Source: Athalassotoga sp049965695 | Lineage (GTDB): Bacteria; Thermotogota; Thermotogae; Mesoaciditogales; Mesoaciditogaceae | Assembly (NCBI RefSeq): GCF_049965695.1 | Contig: NZ_JBMFWB010000007.1 | Coordinates: 1-64,000, forward strand | Direction of reading: 5' to 3' | DNA: 64,000 nucleotides | Part shown: one piece after another, positions 16,698-25,530 of the stretch | How the letters are laid out: the number at the start of each line of letters is the position of its first letter | Numbering within the stretch: the first letter of the stretch is position 1 | The notes under the pieces: generated by a model | The model's database searches: none | What the model saw: the letters and a program-made list of their open reading frames with translations, nothing else | What the model was told of the DNA's origin: nothing | Program-made: the position numbers and the translations under genes

Positions 16698-17608
16698 TCT
16701 CTTAGACCCCTTCCGGTCAAAGATAAAAAAACATCCTCAAGGGTGGGTTCAACGAGCGAAATGTCTGTTATGTTGAGATTGAATTTTTTTGACCATTCTA
16801 CGATTTCTTCAAGAGTTTTTGTTATGTTATCCGTTTCGATCCTGAAATGATCATCGACGACACCAACGTGTAAATTTAAGTCATCAATTATCGATTGAGA
16901 TGGACTGTGATCGCATCTGAAATCTATTTCGCTTTTCCCACCGTAATTTTTTACAAGATTTTTGGGTGTGTCCGAAACTATTATTTTTCCTCTGTCTATG
17001 ATCGATATTCTATCGCAAAGTACCTGTGCTTCTTCCATGTAATGGGTCGTGAGGAAGATCGTTTTTTCTTCTTTTTTAAGCATCTTTATGAGTTCCCAGA
17101 CAGATTCTCTTGATTGGGGGTCAAGACCAACTGTCGGTTCATCAAGGAATATTATCTCAGGATCGTTTACCAGAGCGGTTGCTATCGCAAGACGCTGACG
17201 CTGACCACCTGACAAATTATCCGTGTAGTCATCGGCTTTTTCCTCTATTCGAACCATTTTGATTATTTCTTCCGGAGACTTGGCGTTTTTAAAAAAAGAG
17301 GCAAAAAGTTCGATTATTTCTTTAACTTTAAGATGATCGAGAAAGCGCGTTTCTTGAAGCACAACACCTATTTTTTCTTTTACATGAGGTGGAATAGCAC
17401 CACTTATCTTTTCCGAAAAGAAGGTTATTTCACCTTCGCCCGGCTTTCTAAGCCCTTCCAGTATCTCAACGGTAGTCGTTTTGCCTGCGCCATTAGGCCC
17501 TAAAAAACCAAAAACTTCGCCCTTGTAAAGCGTTATGTCTATTCCTTTTAAAGCCTCAAAATGACCGTATTTTTTTCTAAGTCCTTTTACCTCGACTATC
17601 TTTTCCAT
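16694..17608 (-). CDS. ABC exporter ATPase, DrrA/CcmA-like
   Basis: 304 residues. Walker A is GPNGAGKTTTVEILEGL, the signature LSGGQRQRLAIATAL and Walker B IIFLDEPTVGLDPQSRE. The C-terminal tail of about 80 residues is typical of drug-export ATPases. It is the first gene of the three-gene exporter operon. GTGAGGAT lies directly before the ATG, and a TATAAT box is found on the minus strand near 17630. Confidence 0.88.
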   Translation of the reverse strand: MEKIVEVKGLRKKYGHFEALKGIDITLYKGEVFGFLGPNGAGKTTTVEILEGLRKPGEGEITFFSEKISGAIPPHVKEKIGVVLQETRFLDHLKVKEIIELFASFFKNAKSPEEIIKMVRIEEKADDYTDNLSGGQRQRLAIATALVNDPEIIFLDEPTVGLDPQSRESVWELIKMLKKEEKTIFLTTHYMEEAQVLCDRISIIDRGKIIVSDTPKNLVKNYGGKSEIDFRCDHSPSQSIIDDLNLHVGVVDDHFRIETDNITKTLEEIVEWSKKFNLNITDISLVEPTLEDVFLSLTGRGLRD

Positions 17609-17667
17609 ATCCTCACCGCAAAATAAATTATATACTAAATTGTCTTTAAAGTGAAGGGTAAAAAACG

Positions 17668-17755
17668 GCGTATGGCGAGTAATCGGTAATGATTAAGCAG
17701 TCAAAGGCAAAAGGTGATCCTTGACGAACTCGAGGATGACAAGCGGGGCGGAGAG
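17668..17755 (+). repeat. Mosaic extragenic repeat, copy 2
   Basis: This intergenic segment contains gagtaatcggtaat and aagcagtcaaaggcaaaagg, followed by a hairpin-like stretch (atcc...ggat) and the end ggcggagag. Read in the opposite direction, 58747-58835 has the same order of words with scattered differences. No coding capacity is evident. Confidence 0.7.
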
Positions 17756-17771
17756 GATGATGCGTGAAAAA

Positions 17772-17780
17772 TGGTATAAT
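17772..17780 (+). promoter_or_regulatory. Extended -10 promoter of the folE2 operon
   Basis: TGGTATAAT is a perfect extended -10 element. Transcription would begin near 17787, about 19 bases before the folE2 ATG, and may continue through to maf. Confidence 0.6.
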
Positions 17781-17805
17781 TGAATTGTTTCTATCGAAAG
17801 GAGCA

Positions 17806-18603
17806 ATGAGTTTGAAGAAGCACCTGCCGGATGTGCAAAGTCAAAAAGACTTAAGGAATGTGTACATAGACAAAGTGGGAATAAGTGACATAGTCTACCC
17901 GATAGTCGTTTTGGACAGAGAAAATTCATATCAAAGTACAGTTGGCAAGATAAACATGTATGTCGATCTACCGGAGGATTTTAGGGGCACTCACATGAGC
18001 AGATTCGTTGAAGTACTTAACAACCATAAAGGGAAAATGACTATTCAGAATATGGAAAAAATCCTTGACGACATGAGAGAACACCTAAAGTCTGTAACAG
18101 CGCATTTCGAAGTCGAATTTGATTACTTTGTCATGCGTAAAGCACCTGTTTCCAAAATAGAGAGTTATACTCCTTACAAAGCCAAGTTTATATGTGAAAA
18201 AAATGATAATTTCGATTTTATACTTGAGGTTATTGTGCCTATTCAAACACTCTGTCCTTGTTCAAAGGAGATAAGCGCGCGTGGTGCACATAATCAAAGG
18301 GCAAAGGCCGATGTCTCCGTCAGAATGAGGCACATCGTTTGGATAGAAGATCTCATAGATGTGGCTGAAAGTTCGGCATCTACCCCTCTTTTCACGCTTT
18401 TAAAACGTGAAGATGAAAAATACGTGACTGAAAATGCTTACGACAATCCTAAATTCGTCGAAGATGTCGTTAGAGATATTTCTTTAAAACTCGAAGATGA
18501 CGATCGTGTTGTCTGGTACAACGTAAAGGTCACAAGTTACGAGTCGATTCACACGCATAATGCTTATGCATGTCATGAGAAATGGAAGGATCTGAAAAAA
18601 TGA
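17806..18603 (+). CDS. folE2: GTP cyclohydrolase IB (FolE2/MptA family)
   Basis: 265 residues. It opens GTP to 7,8-dihydroneopterin triphosphate, the entry to folate or related pterin synthesis. The block TVGKINMYVDLPEDFRGTHM and the active-site CPCSKEISARGAHNQRA are diagnostic. ATG at 17806 follows AAAGGAGC; a longer frame from 17764 would cross the promoter. It overlaps the radical SAM gene by four bases and heads a tightly packed run of seven genes. Confidence 0.9.
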   Translation: MSLKKHLPDVQSQKDLRNVYIDKVGISDIVYPIVVLDRENSYQSTVGKINMYVDLPEDFRGTHMSRFVEVLNNHKGKMTIQNMEKILDDMREHLKSVTAHFEVEFDYFVMRKAPVSKIESYTPYKAKFICEKNDNFDFILEVIVPIQTLCPCSKEISARGAHNQRAKADVSVRMRHIVWIEDLIDVAESSASTPLFTLLKREDEKYVTENAYDNPKFVEDVVRDISLKLEDDDRVVWYNVKVTSYESIHTHNAYACHEKWKDLKK

Positions 18604-19586
18604 GGGAAGCCCTTTTTTTCGAGATTCTGAAGGACGATAAAGTAAGATGCGATCTGTGTCCTCACCATTGTGTGCTGAAAAATGGTCAGGTTGGAATATG
18701 TGGCGTGAGAAAAAACATAGAAGGAGCACTTTATTCTCTTAATTACGGTCAAATTTCAGCCATTTCGGTAGATCCCATCGAAAAGAAACCCCTTTTTCAT
18801 TTTCATCCAGGAAGTGAGATACTCTCGGTAGGCAGTTGGGGATGCAACATGTCATGTCCATTTTGTCAAAATTGGGAAATATCTCATGCCATTCCGCATG
18901 TCAGAGACTTTTCTCCAGAACAACTGGCTTCTCTGGCCAAAGATCATAACTCTTTTGGAATAGCCTACACCTATTCCGAGCCGGTTGTATGGTTTGAATA
19001 TGTGCTTGACTGCGCACGTGCCGCCATGAAAGACGGACTTAACAACGTGCTTGTAACAAATGGCTTTATAGAAGAAAAGCCTTTCAAACTTTTGACTCAG
19101 TACTTTTCTGCCATGAACATCGATGTCAAATCATTTAATCCTGAATATTACAGAAAGGTGCTCGGAGGTCAGCGTGATGTTGTCATGAAAAATGTTGAAA
19201 CTGCTCAAAAAGCGGGCATTCATGTTGAGATAACGACATTAGTCGTACCGGAAGATAACGATTCTGAAGAAGAGATAAAAGGTATTGCCGAATGGTTAGG
19301 ATCGATAGACAGATCAATTCCTCTTCACCTTTCACGGTACTTTCCCAATTACAAATATGATAGGCCACCAACGGATTTGGATGATCTTGAGAAATTGTGG
19401 CATGCTGCTAAAGCATATCTTGATTACGTTTATGTTGGTAACGTACTGGGCATGCACGAAGATACGATTTGTCCCAAATGTGGTAAGACCGTTATCGAGA
19501 GAAACGGATATAACGTGAATATCGTAGGGCTTGATGAAGAAGGGAGTTGTACAAATTGCGGCTACCCGATAGCGATAAGAAAATGA
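18600..19586 (+). CDS. amrS: AmmeMemoRadiSam-type radical SAM protein
   Basis: 328 residues of the AmrS (COG1180) group related to pyruvate-formate-lyase activating enzymes. The radical SAM cluster is CNMSCPFC near residue 85. An N-terminal CDLCPHHC...GICGV pair of cysteines and a C-terminal CPKCGK...CTNCGYP zinc ribbon are typical. The usual partners AmrA and AmrB are not nearby, and its substrate is unknown. ATG at 18600 overlaps the folE2 stop and follows GGAAGGA. Confidence 0.85.
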   Translation: MREALFFEILKDDKVRCDLCPHHCVLKNGQVGICGVRKNIEGALYSLNYGQISAISVDPIEKKPLFHFHPGSEILSVGSWGCNMSCPFCQNWEISHAIPHVRDFSPEQLASLAKDHNSFGIAYTYSEPVVWFEYVLDCARAAMKDGLNNVLVTNGFIEEKPFKLLTQYFSAMNIDVKSFNPEYYRKVLGGQRDVVMKNVETAQKAGIHVEITTLVVPEDNDSEEEIKGIAEWLGSIDRSIPLHLSRYFPNYKYDRPPTDLDDLEKLWHAAKAYLDYVYVGNVLGMHEDTICPKCGKTVIERNGYNVNIVGLDEEGSCTNCGYPIAIRK

Positions 19587-20599
19587 ATTTTTTATCCATA
19601 AGAGTTACAATTATAACTCTTTCCATTTTACTCATAATCGCAATCGTGATCTTTGTGGTTTTTTGGAAAAAGCCCCCACAATACTACGTCCAATATGGTG
19701 TCGCTTTAGGAACCAACGTTACCATCTCTTACGCAACCGGAAGAGGGAATGCACAGCAGGTAGTCGAAACGATGTTCAAAGAGTTAGACAACATAAACAA
19801 CATTTTCAATCCATGGCTCCCGAATTCCGAACTTTACAATTTGAATCATTCAAATGGTCAGTGGACTCAGGTTAGTCCTGAACTACTTGATGTTTTGGAA
19901 TATTCAATTCAGATCGCGCAAAAAACAGACGGCAATTTTGATCCGTCTATAGGAAGACTTGTGAATCTTTGGGGATTTAACTCAACCGATTCTCGAAACT
20001 GGCACTTGCCTTCATCGAGCGAGATCGCCAACATTTTACCTCACGTGGGTTATCAAAACGTTCAATTTGACGGGAACAAGGTAAGACTTTTAAACGGCGT
20101 ATGGATAGATCTTGGGGGCATAGCGAAAGGTTATGCGGTTCAATTGCTTGTTGAAATGGCAAAGGAAAACGATCCGAATTCCACGGGATATGTGGATATA
20201 GGCGGGGATATAGGAATAATAGGACCGAAATACGGCAATCAGCCATGGGTCATAGGTGTCAGAAATCCACGCGGAACTTCCAACGATGCCTTAACGTACG
20301 TCAATCTTTACAGAGGATACATAGCGACATCGGGAGATTATGAACGCTATATAACCGTCGGTGGAAAGAGATATTATCACATTATCAATCCCAAAACAGG
20401 ATATTCAGATAATTATTTTCAATCTGTAACAAGCATATCGGATAACGGAATGCTTTCAGATGCTTTTGGAACTGCAGCCATGGTGGCAGGGCCGAATGAT
20501 ATCAGTCAGTGGGCAGAAGAGTTGGGTATTGGTTACTTTTTAATTTACGAAAACGGTCAAATTCAAAACAACACACTCTGGAATGAATATGCGAAATGA
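19583..20599 (+). CDS. apbE: FAD:protein FMN transferase (ApbE), likely active
   Basis: 338 residues. ApbE attaches FMN to a Ser or Thr of target proteins on the outer face of the membrane. One N-terminal membrane helix (ITLSILLIIAIVIFVVFW) anchors it. DLGGIAKGYAV is the FAD-binding motif, HIINPKTG and LSDAFGTAAMV (with the magnesium-binding Asp and Thr) complete the active site. It overlaps amrS (ATGA) and the next membrane gene. A degenerate paralogue lies one gene downstream. No obvious flavinylation target (DGxSGAT-like motif) is encoded in this window. Confidence 0.88.
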   Translation: MNFLSIRVTIITLSILLIIAIVIFVVFWKKPPQYYVQYGVALGTNVTISYATGRGNAQQVVETMFKELDNINNIFNPWLPNSELYNLNHSNGQWTQVSPELLDVLEYSIQIAQKTDGNFDPSIGRLVNLWGFNSTDSRNWHLPSSSEIANILPHVGYQNVQFDGNKVRLLNGVWIDLGGIAKGYAVQLLVEMAKENDPNSTGYVDIGGDIGIIGPKYGNQPWVIGVRNPRGTSNDALTYVNLYRGYIATSGDYERYITVGGKRYYHIINPKTGYSDNYFQSVTSISDNGMLSDAFGTAAMVAGPNDISQWAEELGIGYFLIYENGQIQNNTLWNEYAK

Positions 20600-21104
20600 C
20601 GAATACCAAAAGATAAGCAAGAAAATAACAACCTACGGCATGCTCATAGCGGTAGGGGCAGCGATATATATTCTTGAGAGTTATGCTCCTTTTCCTGTAC
20701 CTATTCCGGGAGCCCGGTGGGGATTTTCTAACATGGTGGTGGTCTATGCCCTGTCAGATACTCCGCTTTCTTGGCTTATCGTGCTTACAATCGGAAAATC
20801 GCTTATAGGAAGTTTACTCGGGGGAACTTTTCTTGCGCCCACCTTTTTGATGGGATTTGTCGGATCGATAGGATCGACCTTTGTGATGTATCTTTCTTTT
20901 TGGTCATTCAAAAAAGCCGGATTGATTTTTCACAGCACGGTAGGTGCTTTGTTAAACAACCTTATCCAGGTTTTGATAGGAGTTCAAATAGTTGGAACGT
21001 GGGCCATCATGTCTTATCTGCCTTACATGGAAATAATAGGAATTTTTTCAGGAATAGCCAACGCAATCGTCGCCGGCGTGCTTATCAAAAGAATAAAGTC
21101 TTGA
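20583..21104 (+). CDS. Gx transporter / heptaprenyl-diphosphate-synthase-I-like membrane protein (EetB-like)
   Basis: 173 residues with about five membrane segments. FPVPIPGARWGFSNMVVVYAL and the later GKSLIGSLLGGTFLAPTFLMG match the Gx transporter (Hpre_diP_synt_I) family, to which EetB of flavin-based extracellular electron transfer loci belongs as far as I recall. Its biochemical role is not settled. It is sandwiched between two ApbE genes and followed by a NusG-domain-II gene. The start at 20583 or an ATG at 20589 cannot be separated with confidence. Confidence 0.75.
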   Translation: MNMRNDEYQKISKKITTYGMLIAVGAAIYILESYAPFPVPIPGARWGFSNMVVVYALSDTPLSWLIVLTIGKSLIGSLLGGTFLAPTFLMGFVGSIGSTFVMYLSFWSFKKAGLIFHSTVGALLNNLIQVLIGVQIVGTWAIMSYLPYMEIIGIFSGIANAIVAGVLIKRIKS

Positions 21105-21123
21105 AAATGAAAGGAAGATTCTA

Positions 21124-22140
21124 ATGAGAAAACGCAACATCATAATACTTATTTTCACGGTGGTAATCGTGGGAAGTGTTATAGCATCTATCTTTCTTAC
21201 GAAAGTTCCGCCAAAATATTACACCCGTTACGGCGTTGAACTTGGTACCAACGTTGAAATATCTTACGCCACGAGAAAAGGAAATGCTAAAGAAATTGTC
21301 GATAAAATGTTCAGTGAGTTTGATGAATACGATCGCATTTTCGATCCCTGGATTGCCGGATCCGAACTTTACAACCTCAACCACTCAAATGGAAAATGGG
21401 TCAAAGTTTCTCCGGATTTACTTTATGTTATAAAGGCATCGATGAATTTCGCCCAACTTACAGATGGCACCTTCGATCCCACCATAGGAAGGCTTGTTCC
21501 TTTATGGGGTTTCAACACAGACAACACAAAATCCTGGCATTTACCGACTTCTGATGAAATACAGGAATCTTTAAAACATGTTGGCTACAAAAACGTTGAG
21601 ATAAACGGAAATGAAGTAAGACTTTTGAACGGCGTATGGCTTGATCTTAACGGAATGATGGAAGGATACATAGATCAGATGCTGATAGACATGGCTAAAC
21701 AAAATGATCCAGAATCTTCAGGATTTGTAGATGTTGGCGGTACGGTTGGAATAATAGGGCCAAAATACGGTAATCAACCGTGGATAATTGGAATTCAAAA
21801 TCCAAGGGGAAATTCGAATGATTCTATAGCTTACGTTAAACTTTACAGCGGCTATGTTGGAACGTCCGGAGACTACGAAAGATACATAATTGTCGATGGC
21901 AAAAGATATTACCACATATTCGATCCAAAAACCGGTTATTCCAACGACTATTTTGAATCTGTAACCACCGTCTCGACCAGATCGATATTTTCGGATGGCT
22001 TTGGGGTATTTTCCATGGTTGCGGGACAATCCGCGATGGAGAAAATGGCTTCTAAATTGGGAGTCGCGTATTACGCGATAAACGAACAGGGCCAGGTAAT
22101 TAAAAATGAAGAATGGCAAAAATACGAATACAAACCGTAA
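21124..22140 (+). CDS. Degenerate ApbE paralogue
   Basis: 338 residues, clearly a duplicate of the ApbE at 19583: the membrane anchor, GTNVEISYATRKGNA, DPWIAGSELYNLNHSNG and HIFDPKTGYSND all correspond. Key positions have changed. The FAD motif DLGGIAKGY has become DLNGMMEGY, and the magnesium motif SDAFGTA has become SDGFGVF, losing the Thr. Flavin transfer is therefore doubtful; it may bind flavin, act as a scaffold, or do something new. The frame is intact and the gene sits in the same operon, so it is probably still selected. Confidence 0.8.
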   Translation: MRKRNIIILIFTVVIVGSVIASIFLTKVPPKYYTRYGVELGTNVEISYATRKGNAKEIVDKMFSEFDEYDRIFDPWIAGSELYNLNHSNGKWVKVSPDLLYVIKASMNFAQLTDGTFDPTIGRLVPLWGFNTDNTKSWHLPTSDEIQESLKHVGYKNVEINGNEVRLLNGVWLDLNGMMEGYIDQMLIDMAKQNDPESSGFVDVGGTVGIIGPKYGNQPWIIGIQNPRGNSNDSIAYVKLYSGYVGTSGDYERYIIVDGKRYYHIFDPKTGYSNDYFESVTTVSTRSIFSDGFGVFSMVAGQSAMEKMASKLGVAYYAINEQGQVIKNEEWQKYEYKP

Positions 22141-22537
22141 AATATTTTCAAAATGGGATCTCATCCTGCTTATTTTCTTAATAGCGGGTTTCGGATTGTG
22201 GATTGGCTTCAGACAATTTGCCCCGGCGGCCGCAAAAGCAGTTGTTTTGCTTGATGGAAAACTGTATGAAGTCATACCATTGAATAAAAATGCATACTAC
22301 AAAGTTTACAGAGGAGATACGTATCTCATGACACTTGAAACAAAGCCGGGATCCATAAGAGCGACCTATTCAACAAACTGGATCTTTCCGGAGACCGAGA
22401 CAAATCAGGTGAGTGTTGCGACGGGATGGATATCCAAAGAAGGTGAAACTATAATAAGCATTCCAAACAAGATAGTCGTATACACGGAAGGCACGAAAGA
22501 AAAAACCACCTACGATGCAATGACTTTCCAAAATTGA
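22106..22537 (+). CDS. NusG domain II protein (EetA-like)
   Basis: 143 residues: a short basic N terminus, one membrane helix (LILLIFLIAGFGLWIGF) and an outer NusG_II-type beta domain (VVLLDGKLYEVIPLNKN ... TYLMTLE). Free-standing NusG_II proteins occur beside Gx transporter and ApbE genes, and I recall EetA of extracellular electron transfer loci being of this type. It overlaps the degenerate ApbE gene by 35 bases. No flavinylation motif is visible. Confidence 0.7.
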   Translation: MKNGKNTNTNRKIFSKWDLILLIFLIAGFGLWIGFRQFAPAAAKAVVLLDGKLYEVIPLNKNAYYKVYRGDTYLMTLETKPGSIRATYSTNWIFPETETNQVSVATGWISKEGETIISIPNKIVVYTEGTKEKTTYDAMTFQN

Positions 22538-22547
22538 AGGTGATAAG

Positions 22548-23105
22548 ATGATAACTTTAGCATCCTCTTCTCCAAGAAGAAAAGCATTGATTCAAAAAAT
22601 TTTCAAAGAAATCGAAGTTGTACATCCCAACGCAGATGAATCGATTTTAGAAGGTGAATCAGCACGCGAAATGGTGCTAAGACTTTCGAGAATAAAGGCT
22701 GATTCAATACAACGTGATAACATCGTGCTTGCGGCAGACACAACCGTCGAAATTGACGGGATTATTCTCGGAAAACCGGAAAATCCGGATGATGCGGTTA
22801 GAATGCTTAAAATGCTGTCGGGTAAATGGCACACGGTTTACACAGGCGTTTGCATAAAATACAAAGAAGAAAAAATCAATTTCATCGAATCAACAGATGT
22901 GAAGTTTTACGATCTTGACGATGAAACAATAAGAGCATACGTCAAAACAGGTTTGCCTCTTGACAAAGCCGGTGCATATGGCGTTCAGGAAGAAATGGGA
23001 ATGATACTCGTCGAAAGAATAGAAGGAGATTTTTTCAACGTTGTGGGATTGCCGATTTCAAGGATATGGTGGGAGATGAAGAAAAGAAGGATGTTTGACA
23101 TTTAA
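22548..23105 (+). CDS. maf: Maf-family nucleoside triphosphate pyrophosphatase
   Basis: 185 residues. Maf proteins hydrolyse dTTP, UTP or modified nucleotides and help clean the nucleotide pool. LASSSPRRKAL at the N terminus, ADTTVEIDG, GKWHTVYTGV and the DKAGAYGVQE block are all present. GAAGGTGAT precedes the ATG. The last codons contain the TTGACA box of the feo promoter. Confidence 0.92.
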   Translation: MITLASSSPRRKALIQKIFKEIEVVHPNADESILEGESAREMVLRLSRIKADSIQRDNIVLAADTTVEIDGIILGKPENPDDAVRMLKMLSGKWHTVYTGVCIKYKEEKINFIESTDVKFYDLDDETIRAYVKTGLPLDKAGAYGVQEEMGMILVERIEGDFFNVVGLPISRIWWEMKKRRMFDI

Positions 23106-23123
23106 ATCCCTCTATGATAGAAT
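23095..23123 (+). promoter_or_regulatory. Consensus promoter of feoAB
   Basis: TTGACA (23095-23100), a 17-base spacer and TAGAAT (23118-23123), with TGA before the -10. The -35 box lies within the last codons of maf. Confidence 0.8.
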
Positions 23124-23148
23124 CTTATTGAGATTGATTCTCAATAAG
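23124..23148 (+). promoter_or_regulatory. Fur-like operator of feoAB
   Basis: A perfect inverted repeat with 10-base arms (CTTATTGAGA, five bases, TCTCAATAAG) begins right after the -10 box and covers the expected transcription start. The core TTGAGATTGATTCTCAA resembles Fur boxes, so iron repression of feoAB is likely. Confidence 0.8.
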
Positions 23149-23151
23149 GAG

Positions 23152-23610
23152 ATGGTCGGAATAATATCCCTTGATATATGTCCCGAAAATACACGTTGCA
23201 TTTTGATCGAATCTGATCTTTCTGATTCTTTAAAATCAAAACTCATGAGTTTGGGATGGCTCCCCGGTCGTGAAATAAAAGTTATAAGAAGGGCTCCATT
23301 CGGAGATCCAACCATTTATCTTGTTGACTCAACGGAAATATCTCTCAGGCAAGACGAAAGTAAGATGATAAAGGTTGAACCACTTTATCCCGCACCGCTT
23401 TCTGTCGTACCGAAAGGCACTTACGTAGTTTTGAATTTCACGGCAGGAAAATTTTTCTCCGATAAGGTTAGAAATTTGGGAATTGAAATCGGAAAAGAAA
23501 TCCAGGTGCTTTCCGATCCTTCTAATTGTAAAATTTTGATCATGGCAAACGGGAAAAAACTTTTAATAGGTCATGGAATGGGGCAAAAAATCCTGGTGAA
23601 GGTGCGATGA
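23152..23610 (+). CDS. feoA: FeoA protein with two tandem FeoA domains
   Basis: 152 residues. FeoA is a small SH3-like partner of the ferrous iron permease FeoB. This protein is about twice the usual length of 75-85: the first FeoA domain includes LMSLGWLPGREIKVIRR and ends near residue 80, and a second, more diverged domain includes LGIEIGKEIQVLSD and GHGMGQKILVKV. The ATG at 23152 directly follows AAGGAG, closer than ideal; no better in-frame start is seen. It overlaps feoB by four bases. Confidence 0.82.
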   Translation: MVGIISLDICPENTRCILIESDLSDSLKSKLMSLGWLPGREIKVIRRAPFGDPTIYLVDSTEISLRQDESKMIKVEPLYPAPLSVVPKGTYVVLNFTAGKFFSDKVRNLGIEIGKEIQVLSDPSNCKILIMANGKKLLIGHGMGQKILVKVR

Positions 23611-25529
23611 AAGAAATAACCATTGCTCTAATGGGAAATCCCAATGTGGGGAAAACATCGCTTTTCAACGCACTTACAGGTGCTCATCAATATGTGGCAA
23701 ACTGGCCGGGTGTTACGGTTGAAAAAAAGACGGGCATTTTAAAATGGAAGGATTACAACGTGAATGTTGTGGACCTTCCGGGCATATACACGCTGAACGC
23801 AAAAAGCATCGATGAACAGGTTGCCCGTGATTACCTCGTTAATGAAAAACCGGATGTCATCTTCAACATCATTGACGGTACGAATTTAAGGAGAAACCTC
23901 TATCTTACGATTCAGATAATAGAAACAGGCATAAAGACAGTTCTTATTGTGAACCAAATGGACGAGGTTAAAAATCTTGATATAAAAATAGATACGCGTG
24001 AACTTTCAAAAAGGCTTGGCATACAAGTCGTTGAAACGATCGCCACAAAGGGAATAAACGTTGACGATTTAATGAAGTTTGTCTTTGTTCAGAATGAAAA
24101 GACAAAATACATGATATATCCCGATGACCTTGAAAATAAGTTTTCATCTATTCAAGATTTGATTTCGAAGAATCAAAATCTGCGATCTTTTCCTTCACGA
24201 TGGCTTTCAATCGCTTTAGAAGAAAAAGACTCGTACGCGATGTCGATTGCCCAGAAAGCGGGAATAAACTTAGTCAACTTTTCAGATAAAGATATACCTT
24301 TGAAAATAGCAAAAGCGAGGTATGACTTCATCGATTCGATAGTAAAACAGATTGAGGTCAGGCCAAAAGAAATGTGGACTCTGACAGATGCGCTTGATCA
24401 CGTTTTTACGCACAAAGTTCTCGGTATACCCATCTTCATTTCCGTGATGTGGATGATCTTCGAATTCACCTTTTCAGTTTCCATGCCGCTTAGCGATCTT
24501 TTAAGCAAAGGGTTCGATACACTTGGGAGTTACGCACATTCTATACCGGGCTGGTTTGGATCTTTCATAGGAGACGGACTTATATCGGGAGTCGGATCTG
24601 TGCTTACCTTCGTTCCGTTGATCTTTTTTCTCTTTTTCTCTATGGGAATTCTCGAAGATTCCGGTTACATGTCGAGAGCGGCCTTTTTGATCGACAGGAT
24701 AATGCACAGGTTCAAGTTAAGCGGAAGAGCCTTTATTCCTTTGCTTTTGGGTTTTGGTTGCAACGCTTCGGCCATAATGACAACCAGAACTCTTGAAGGA
24801 GAAAAAGAAAGGCTTGTTTCGGTACTTATAAATCCATTTGCCACGTGCAGCGCGCGTCTTCCGATTTACGTTGTTTTATCGGCGGCCTTTTTCGGATCGC
24901 TTGGAGGTTTTGCGATCTTTTCTATTTATTTGATAAGCATATTTGTTGCTCTTACGATGGCAGTTGTGTTCAATTTCATACTTAAAAACAAAGAAAATTC
25001 TCCATTCATAATAGAGATGCCGAGATACAAATTGCCAACCGCCAGAGGTCTTGGAATATACACATGGTCAAGAGGAAAACATTTTTTAAAAAAGGCGGGA
25101 GGTATAATTCTCGGAGCCACCGCGGTTGTCTGGCTCCTTTCAAATCTCCCTCCGAATTCATCAATTGGAAATTCTTTTGCCGCACAAATAGGAAAAACTA
25201 TCTCTCCGATTTTAGCACCTCTTGGCTTTGACTGGCACGTGACTTTATCTTTGATCTTTGGAGGCGTTGCAAAGGAGGTCACGGTTACCACTCTTGGAAC
25301 TTTTGCAAATGGAAATATTGAATCCTTCTTACCGACGATTTTAAATCCGGTTACCGCTTACGCACTTATGCTTTTTGCTTTGCTTTACATCCCGTGTGCC
25401 GCAACTCAGGCAACGATGAAAATGGAAACGGGCAGTTACAAATGGCCTATTTTTTCGGTCATTTGGAGTCTTTCCCTTGCTTACGCCACCGCTTTTGTCT
25501 TTGAAAAAATAGCCTATCTGGTGATTTGA
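23607..25529 (+). CDS. feoB: Ferrous iron permease FeoB
   Basis: 640 residues. The N-terminal GTPase domain has GNPNVGKTSLFNAL (G1), DLPGIY (G3) and NQMD (G4). A helical spacer leads to the membrane part with two Gate motifs, including FGCNASAIMTTRTLEGE and NPFATCSARLPIYVVL. It moves Fe2+ into the cell under low iron. The length is a little below the 700-plus residues of many FeoB proteins because the C terminus is short. It follows feoA and a Fur-like operator and precedes a small membrane protein by one base. Confidence 0.95.
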   Translation: MKEITIALMGNPNVGKTSLFNALTGAHQYVANWPGVTVEKKTGILKWKDYNVNVVDLPGIYTLNAKSIDEQVARDYLVNEKPDVIFNIIDGTNLRRNLYLTIQIIETGIKTVLIVNQMDEVKNLDIKIDTRELSKRLGIQVVETIATKGINVDDLMKFVFVQNEKTKYMIYPDDLENKFSSIQDLISKNQNLRSFPSRWLSIALEEKDSYAMSIAQKAGINLVNFSDKDIPLKIAKARYDFIDSIVKQIEVRPKEMWTLTDALDHVFTHKVLGIPIFISVMWMIFEFTFSVSMPLSDLLSKGFDTLGSYAHSIPGWFGSFIGDGLISGVGSVLTFVPLIFFLFFSMGILEDSGYMSRAAFLIDRIMHRFKLSGRAFIPLLLGFGCNASAIMTTRTLEGEKERLVSVLINPFATCSARLPIYVVLSAAFFGSLGGFAIFSIYLISIFVALTMAVVFNFILKNKENSPFIIEMPRYKLPTARGLGIYTWSRGKHFLKKAGGIILGATAVVWLLSNLPPNSSIGNSFAAQIGKTISPILAPLGFDWHVTLSLIFGGVAKEVTVTTLGTFANGNIESFLPTILNPVTAYALMLFALLYIPCAATQATMKMETGSYKWPIFSVIWSLSLAYATAFVFEKIAYLVI

Positions 25530-25530
25530 T

